Positions 59,594-64,000 of a stretch of 64,000 bases of DNA are shown here, piece after piece. How positions within the stretch are numbered: position 1 is the stretch's first letter; every line of letters begins with the position of its first letter. The stretch comes from Pirellulales bacterium. GTDB lineage: Bacteria > Planctomycetota > Planctomycetia > Pirellulales > DATAWG01. The translations under genes were made by a program, and so were the position numbers. The stretch lies in the NCBI GenBank assembly GCA_036267355.1, contig DATAWG010000050.1, forward strand, positions 1 to 64,000. The letters run 5' to 3'. The notes beneath the pieces were generated by a model. That model had not been told where the DNA came from. It saw nothing but the letters and a program-made list of their open reading frames with translations, and did no database searches.

Positions 59594-60685
59594 ATGATGG
59601 ACAACTTCATTCGCTTTGTGGGGCCGGGTCGGGCCGTCGAAGTGTTCAACGTCCGGCTGGTCGGGCTCAACGCACAGACGGGAATGAAGATCGTCTTTAC
59701 GCTTCTGTTCATCTTTTTTCTGTGGGCGTTGAATTGGTGTCTGAAAAAGATCGCTACGTTAGCGCTGCGCGGCCGGTTCAATCGCCGGGCCGGTTTTTGG
59801 ACCAGCCAAACAATCCACCTCGTGCTGGCGGCGTTGTTTCTGCTGGCATTGATTTCGATCTGGTTCGACAATCCCAGCCAACTGACGACCGTATTCGGCC
59901 TGTTTTCCGCCGGTTTGGCCGTGGCTCTGCAAAAGGTGATCACTTCGCTTTCCGGCTATTTCGTGATTCTCCGCGGCCGGACATTCAATATCGGCGATCG
60001 GATCGTGATGGGGGGCGTGCGCGGCGACGTGATCGGCTTGGGATTCATTCAGACGACCATCATGGAGATGGGCCAACCGCCGGCCGAGCAAGCCGACGAA
60101 CCGGCGATGTGGGTCCGCAGCCGCCAATACACCGGCCGGCTCGTGACGGTGACGAACGACAAGATCTTCGAAGAGCCGGTGTTCAACTACAGCCACGAAT
60201 TCCCCTATATCTGGGAAGAGATGATGCTCCCGGTCGGCTATACGGCAGATCGTGATCGGGCGGAGCAGATCTTGCTCGACGTGGCCAAGAAGCACACCGA
60301 GAAGATCAGCGATCTTGGCGCGGATGCGGCCAAAGAGCTACGCCGCCGCTATCCGGTCGATATCGACGACTGGGAGCCGCGCGTCTATTGGCGACTGACG
60401 GATAATTGGCTGGAACTGACCGTGCGCTTTCTCACGCGCACGCACGACATCCGATCGCTAAAGGATCGCATGTCGCGCGAGATCATCAAATCGCTTGACG
60501 AGGCACATATCGGCATCGCGTCGTCGACCTACGATGTCGTCGGATTCCCGCCGCTGAAAATCGATCTCGACGCGGCCACCATCGATCGCCTTCGGCCATC
60601 GAAGGCAGATCCGCAATCCAACGCAGACCAGAGCGTGAAAGAAGATCAGCCGTCGGACGGCAATTCGCAGCCGGCCAAGCGCTAG
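59594..60685 (+). CDS. MscS-family mechanosensitive channel
   Basis: The 363-residue protein has three to four membrane helices: TGMKIVFTLLFIFFLWALNW, IHLVLAALFLLALISIW, and the pore-lining TTVFGLFSAGLAVALQKVIT with the small-residue G/A pattern of TM3. Then comes the MscS beta domain (FNIGDRIVMGGVRGDVIGLG, RQYTGRLVTVTNDKIFEEPV). MscS channels open under membrane tension to release solutes. The C-terminus is extended and acidic (SNADQSVKEDQPSDGNSQPA). The ATG at 59594 follows AGAAGG; GTG 59588 is possible. The neighbouring Mrp antiporter operon begins 159 bases downstream, so both may serve ion and osmotic balance. Confidence 0.9.
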   Translation: MMDNFIRFVGPGRAVEVFNVRLVGLNAQTGMKIVFTLLFIFFLWALNWCLKKIATLALRGRFNRRAGFWTSQTIHLVLAALFLLALISIWFDNPSQLTTVFGLFSAGLAVALQKVITSLSGYFVILRGRTFNIGDRIVMGGVRGDVIGLGFIQTTIMEMGQPPAEQADEPAMWVRSRQYTGRLVTVTNDKIFEEPVFNYSHEFPYIWEEMMLPVGYTADRDRAEQILLDVAKKHTEKISDLGADAAKELRRRYPVDIDDWEPRVYWRLTDNWLELTVRFLTRTHDIRSLKDRMSREIIKSLDEAHIGIASSTYDVVGFPPLKIDLDAATIDRLRPSKADPQSNADQSVKEDQPSDGNSQPAKR

Positions 60686-60844
60686 TGTCGTGTCTGCGGA
60701 ATAGCGTGCTGGATCAAACACGCCACGGCGGGCTCGGTGGTTAGCCCGATCGCCGTGATCAATGCGGCATGTAGTTTGCATTGCCACTGCCACCTTCCGT
60801 TTCCAGCGAAATCCAGCGACTTATCAACAATCCTCGGTCCTGCC

Positions 60845-61342
60845 ATGCGCCGACAACCGCTTCGACTCGGCCAATGGGCGTTTTGGTGGACCGGGCTTTT
60901 TGCGCTTTATCTGCTGCTGATCGTCAAGCTTCAGTGGCAGGAATTGAGCGTGGCGGTGTTCATCACGGCGACGGCGGCAACTGCGGCGTGGCTTTCCGGG
61001 CGGGCGGGAAAATTGCGCTACCGCCCGCATTTTCATTGGCTCCGCTTCGCCGCCCGGCTGCCTCCCAAGGTCGTCGTCGATTGTGCCACGGTGATCGGCG
61101 CATTGTGGCCGCGACTGGCGCGGGGCAAACGCTTGCAAGGCGTGGTGCGCGAGGTGCCATTTAAGCCCGGCGGCAATGGCCCCGTTTCAAGGGCTCGTCG
61201 AGCGCTTGTGGTCGCGGCCGTTTCGCTGGCCCCGAACACATTTGTCATCGATCTCGACGCGGAGCGCGGCGTTCTCATCGTCCATCAACTCGTTCCCTCG
61301 AAAGAACCGCCGGGGCACGGCGATCGCGAGTGGCCGCTATGA
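60845..61342 (+). CDS. mnhE: Mrp/Mnh Na+/H+ antiporter subunit E
   Basis: First gene of the antiporter operon. The 165-residue protein has two N-terminal helices (FWWTGLFALYLLLIVKLQWQ, LSVAVFITATAATAAWLSG) and the MnhE soluble part with RRALVVAAVSLAPNTFVIDL then ERGVLIVHQLVP, matching the family S-x-x-P-G/N-T motif. MnhE is a small structural subunit of the Mrp complex. The ATG at 60845 is chosen because it opens the first helix; upstream codons to 60737 do not look coding. Its TGA overlaps the ATG of the next gene. Confidence 0.88.
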   Translation: MRRQPLRLGQWAFWWTGLFALYLLLIVKLQWQELSVAVFITATAATAAWLSGRAGKLRYRPHFHWLRFAARLPPKVVVDCATVIGALWPRLARGKRLQGVVREVPFKPGGNGPVSRARRALVVAAVSLAPNTFVIDLDAERGVLIVHQLVPSKEPPGHGDREWPL

Positions 61343-61590
61343 ATGTCTGGCTGTGGGCAGCGCTGGCGTTGATGCTGGGCCTCGTGCCCTGCGGCTGGGT
61401 TTGCGTGCGCGCGGCGACCATCGATCGACTCGTCGCGGTGGAATTGGCCGGCACGATCGCGGCTTCCGTGGTGATGCTGCTCGCGGAGGGCTACGAGCGG
61501 CGGGTGTTGTTCGACGTTGCGCTCGGAATCGCGCTGCTTTCATTTCCGTCGGGATTGGTGTTTGCCCATTTCTTGGAGCGCTGGCTATGA
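61339..61590 (+). CDS. mnhF: Mrp/Mnh antiporter subunit F
   Basis: This 83-residue subunit has three membrane helices: WAALALMLGLVPCGWVCVRA, AVELAGTIAASVVMLLAEGY and ALGIALLSFPSGLVFAHFLE. The loop V-C-V-R-A-A-T-I-D-R-L-V-A-V-E matches the MnhF/MrpF signature (R-x-x-x-x-x-D-R). The start ATG overlaps the mnhE stop (ATGA), and its own stop overlaps the mnhG start, indicating strict translational coupling. Together with E and G it forms the peripheral module of the complex. Confidence 0.9.
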   Translation: MNVWLWAALALMLGLVPCGWVCVRAATIDRLVAVELAGTIAASVVMLLAEGYERRVLFDVALGIALLSFPSGLVFAHFLERWL

Positions 61591-61898
61591 CCGGCAGCGA
61601 AACCGCCGTGGCAATTGTGCTGGCGCTGGCCGTGATCGGCGAGTGGCTTGCCGTGATCGGCCTGGCGGCGATGCGTTCGGTGTACGGCCGGCTGCATTAT
61701 GCGGGACTGGCGACGCTTGTCGGGCCGCCGCTGATCGCCGCCGCCGTGGCCATTCATCATTCTTCGGCCGAGGCCGTGATCAAAGCCGTGTTGACCGCGT
61801 TGGCGCTACTGATCATTGCGCCGGTGTTGACGCATGCCACGGCGCGGGCCGCGCATACGCGTCAACAAGTTTCCTCGCACGAAGGAGGCGAACCATGA
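61587..61898 (+). CDS. mnhG: Mrp/Mnh antiporter subunit G
   Basis: The 103-residue subunit has three helices (ETAVAIVLALAVIGEWLAVI, ATLVGPPLIAAAVAIH, AVIKAVLTALALLIIAPVLT) and the MnhG motif G-L-A-A-M-R-S-V-Y-G-R-L-H-Y. The ending THATARAAH also fits the family pattern L-T-x-P-x-x-x-H-x-x-x-R. It overlaps mnhF by four bases (ATGA) and overlaps the next gene's ATG at 61895. A GAAGGAGG ribosome-binding site for the next gene lies within its last codons. Confidence 0.9.
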   Translation: MTGSETAVAIVLALAVIGEWLAVIGLAAMRSVYGRLHYAGLATLVGPPLIAAAVAIHHSSAEAVIKAVLTALALLIIAPVLTHATARAAHTRQQVSSHEGGEP

Positions 61899-62134
61899 AC
61901 CCCTTGGCCGCGACAAGCCTGCTGTTGGTCGCGCTCGGCGGCACTGCGGTCGTGCTCACGCGCGATCCGGTCCGGCAGGCGATCGCGCTGAGCTTCTACG
62001 GATTGCTGCTGACGCTATTGTTTCTCGTGCTGCAAGCGCCGGACGTGGCGCTATCCGAGCTGGCGGTCGGGGCAGCGGCATTGCCCGTGATCCTGTTGGT
62101 CAGCCTGTCGAAAGTCGGGCCTCAGAAGCAATGA
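61895..62134 (+). CDS. MbhD/DUF4040-type subunit of the Mrp complex
   Basis: The 79-residue protein consists of three helices (ATSLLLVALGGTAVVLTRDP, AIALSFYGLLLTLLFLVLQA, and SELAVGAAALPVILLVSLSK). LQAPDVALSELAVGAA is the DUF4040 (MbhD) signature. In common Mrp systems this segment is the C-terminal part of subunit A; here it is a separate gene, as in Mbh hydrogenase-type and some archaeal or thermophile Mrp operons. It overlaps both neighbours by four bases. Confidence 0.87.
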   Translation: MNPLAATSLLLVALGGTAVVLTRDPVRQAIALSFYGLLLTLLFLVLQAPDVALSELAVGAAALPVILLVSLSKVGPQKQ

Positions 62135-62892
62135 GCGATCGAACTCGCAAACTGCTGTTTTTCGCTTCGGCCGCGGGATTCGGCGCCTTCTTGCTTTGGG
62201 CGCTGGCCGGTCTGCCGCGCTTTGGCGACTATCGCGGCGCATACGGGCGGGCGATCAATTCGCTCGGCGTTCCCGCTCGGCATGTCACCGACATGGCCAC
62301 GGCGATCAACTTCGATTTTCGCGGTTTCGACACGCTTGGCGAAGAATACATTTTATTTGTCTCGGTGACCGGCTTGGCGCTATTGCTTCGTCGGATGCGC
62401 GGCGAAATCGAAGATGCGCCGCTGGAATTCGCGCCCGATCGCCAGGTGAAGCCGCGCGGCGACTGCGTCGGCGGCTTGGGGCTATTGCTCACTGGCGCCA
62501 CGAATCTGTTCGGGCTGTATATCGTGGTGCATGCGCATCTCACGCCAGGCGGCGGCTTTCAGGGCGGGGCGATTCTCGGCACCGCTTGCCTGCTCGTCTA
62601 CCTGGCGATCGGCTATCGCGTGTTTCGCACGATCTCGCCCAAGTCGCTGATGGAATCGGCCGAGTCGATCGGCGCGGGCGGTTACGCCGCGATCGGCATC
62701 GCGACGCTGATCGCCAGCGGCGCGTTTCTTGCCAATTGTTTGCCGCTGGGAAAGACGGGCAATCTTTTCTCCGGCGGCACGATCCCGGTGATCAATCTCG
62801 CGGTCGGGCTCGAGGTCGCCGGCGGATTCATTCTCATGTTCGCCGAATTTCTCAAAACGACCCGGCGCCCTGCCGAGTCGCGCAAACCATGA
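62131..62892 (+). CDS. mnhB: Fused MbhE-like / MnhB antiporter subunit
   Basis: The 253-residue protein joins two domains. The N-terminal ~85 residues (LLFFASAAGFGAFLLWALAG, AINFDFRGFDTLGEEYILFV) match the MbhE segment, with F-R-G-F-D-T-L-G-E conserved. The remaining part is MnhB (LLLTGATNLFGLYIVVHAHL, TPGGGFQGGAILGTACLLVY, then GTIPVINLAVGLEVAGGFIL). In standard Mrp operons the MbhE part belongs to subunit A and MnhB is separate, so the border is shifted here. About six membrane helices are expected. Its ATG overlaps the preceding stop (ATGA), and the next gene overlaps its end. Confidence 0.9.
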   Translation: MSDRTRKLLFFASAAGFGAFLLWALAGLPRFGDYRGAYGRAINSLGVPARHVTDMATAINFDFRGFDTLGEEYILFVSVTGLALLLRRMRGEIEDAPLEFAPDRQVKPRGDCVGGLGLLLTGATNLFGLYIVVHAHLTPGGGFQGGAILGTACLLVYLAIGYRVFRTISPKSLMESAESIGAGGYAAIGIATLIASGAFLANCLPLGKTGNLFSGGTIPVINLAVGLEVAGGFILMFAEFLKTTRRPAESRKP

Positions 62893-63233
62893 ACTATCTC
62901 CCCTTCGCAGTGACCGCTTGGCTGTTTGTGATCGGCGCCTATGGCATCGTTACCAGCCGAAACCTGATCCACTTGATCGTTTGCCTCTCGGTCATTCAAT
63001 CGTCGACGTATGTGCTGTTGCTTTCGATCGGATACGTCGCCGGGGCGGGGCCGCCGGTGTTCGCCAATGTGCCGCCCGGCACGCCCGCGGTCGATCCGAT
63101 CGTGCAGGCAATGGCGCTGACGGACATCGTCGTCGGCGCGACGGTGACGGCCCTGCTTCTGGCGATGGCGGTGCAGGTTCACAAGCATTTGAAAACGCTC
63201 GATCCTCGGCAAGACCGGCCGATGGAGGGTTGA
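62889..63233 (+). CDS. mnhC: Mrp/Mnh antiporter subunit C (NuoK-like)
   Basis: The 114-residue subunit is homologous to complex I NuoK. It has three helices: AVTAWLFVIGAYGIVTSRNL, IVCLSVIQSSTYVLLLSIGY and AMALTDIVVGATVTALLLAM. QAMALTDIVVGATVTALLLA is the MnhC signature. The loop between helices two and three (AGAGPPVFANVPPGTPAVDP) is family-typical. It overlaps the mnhB gene by four bases, and the following mnhD starts immediately after its stop. Confidence 0.92.
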   Translation: MNYLPFAVTAWLFVIGAYGIVTSRNLIHLIVCLSVIQSSTYVLLLSIGYVAGAGPPVFANVPPGTPAVDPIVQAMALTDIVVGATVTALLLAMAVQVHKHLKTLDPRQDRPMEG

Positions 63234-64000
63234 ATGAGCGCGCTTGGACCGCTGGCGGTCGCGATTCCGCTGTTGGTCGCGGCCATTCTCACTGCAACCG
63301 GCGCCATTGGCTTGCGCAGGCTCCGCGATGCGATCGCCGTGCTGACGGCCATCGCCGTGGCAATCTTCTGCGGCATCCTGCTGTTCGGTTCGCGCGATGC
63401 GACGATCGTCTATTGGTTTGGCAATTGGCGGCCGCACGGCGGCGTGGCGATCGGGATCGACTTCGCCATCGATCCGCTCGGGGCGGGCATCGCGCTGTTG
63501 GCGGCACTGCTGACGACGGCGTCGTTGATTTATTCCTGGTGGTATTTCGACACCGCCGGTTCGCTCTTCTCGACGCTGATGCTCGCCTTTCTGGCGGGCA
63601 TGGTCGGCTTCGCCCTCTCCGGCGATTTGTTCAACATGTTCGTATTCTTCGAACTGATGGGCGCCGCCGGCTATGCCCTGACCGGATTCAAAATCGAAGA
63701 AGAGCCGGCTTTGATGGGCGCGTTCAGCTTCGCGGTGGTCAACACGCTCGGTGCGTTTCTGGTGTTGATCGGCTTGGGGCTATTGTACGGCCGCACCGGG
63801 GCCCTGAATTTGGCCCAAATCGGCCGCGCTCTCGACGGACATCCGGCCGATGGATTGGTGATTGGGGCCTTTGTGTTGATCGCCAGCGGATTCGGGGTGA
63901 AAGCGGCCGTCGTGCCGCTCCATTTTTGGCTCGACGATGCGCATGCCGTGGCGCCGTCGCCGGTGTGCGTGCTGTTTTCGGGCGTGATGGTCGAACTGGG
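63234..64000 (+). CDS. mnhD: Mrp/Mnh antiporter subunit D (NuoM/N-like), truncated by the window end
   Basis: The ATG at 63234 overlaps the region just after the mnhC stop. The visible 255 codons are the N-terminal part of an antiporter-like proton channel: AVAIPLLVAAILTATGAIGL, the block FAIDPLGAGIALLAALLTTA, DLFNMFVFFELMGAAGYALT with the conserved glutamate, and VKAAVVPLHFWLDDAHAVAP with the conserved lysine and histidine. A full subunit has about 490 residues. Since the A-subunit C-terminal pieces are split off upstream, a further NuoL/MnhA-like gene may follow outside the window. Confidence 0.93.
   Translation, partial: MSALGPLAVAIPLLVAAILTATGAIGLRRLRDAIAVLTAIAVAIFCGILLFGSRDATIVYWFGNWRPHGGVAIGIDFAIDPLGAGIALLAALLTTASLIYSWWYFDTAGSLFSTLMLAFLAGMVGFALSGDLFNMFVFFELMGAAGYALTGFKIEEEPALMGAFSFAVVNTLGAFLVLIGLGLLYGRTGALNLAQIGRALDGHPADGLVIGAFVLIASGFGVKAAVVPLHFWLDDAHAVAPSPVCVLFSGVMVEL

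Overview
The window is GC-rich chromosomal DNA that most resembles a planctomycete, probably a Pirellulales-like lineage. That placement is an inference. It rests on a SpoVG protein carrying an inserted zinc ribbon, tandem clpP genes behind tig, DUF1080 and GH71/99-like secreted hydrolases, a 75-residue family I associate with planctomycetes, many predicted-secreted hypothetical proteins, and a very high load of short dispersed inverted repeats. Two tRNAs, core metabolic genes and no phage or transposase genes point to chromosome rather than plasmid.

Layout. 1-1.7 kb: wreckage of a CRISPR-Cas locus (array end, frameshifted Cas3 N-terminus, inverted repeat-like units) with a HicA/HicB toxin-antitoxin pair whose HicB tail is overwritten by a dispersed repeat. 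2.1-10.3 kb: tRNA-Ser, gene fragments, recJ, pcm, rimI, a secreted esterase-like hydrolase, ASCH and FHA proteins, tRNA-Gly. 10.5-13.5 kb: tig-clpP-clpP protein quality-control cluster. 13.6-21.5 kb: lipoprotein, a tandem repeat array, SRAP protein, ispE, spoVG, M50 protease. 21.6-29.9 kb: kinase relic, GH71/99-like enzyme, metallophosphoesterase, MFS transporter, DUF1080 hydrolase, ROK regulator. 30.2-35.4 kb: LtaS-like membrane phosphotransferase, dienelactone hydrolase, aldo/keto reductase, a broken methyltransferase. 35.4-52 kb: purF, proB, CNNM/CBS protein, two secreted charged or aromatic-rich proteins, aldehyde dehydrogenase, a second HicB/HicA-like module with a 7-G frameshift, ispH, a histidine kinase/response regulator pair, mnmG, zwf. 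52.1-53.4 kb: a DUF433/PIN-like toxin-antitoxin island. 54-59.3 kb: YkgJ-type protein, then a minus-strand group of an orphan sensory-rhodopsin-transducer homologue, a GH15 glucoamylase and an enolase-superfamily enzyme. 59.6-64 kb: MscS channel and an Mrp/Mnh Na+/H+ antiporter operon that leaves the window inside its D subunit.

Themes. Isoprenoid synthesis by the MEP route is represented by ispE and ispH. Three toxin-antitoxin loci are present, two with damaged antitoxin frames. At least nine repeat families (inverted pairs of 20-100 bp) fill most intergenic gaps. In several places they sit inside, or replace the ends of, genes, and one is nested inside another. All names rest on reading the protein sequences by eye; no database search was run.
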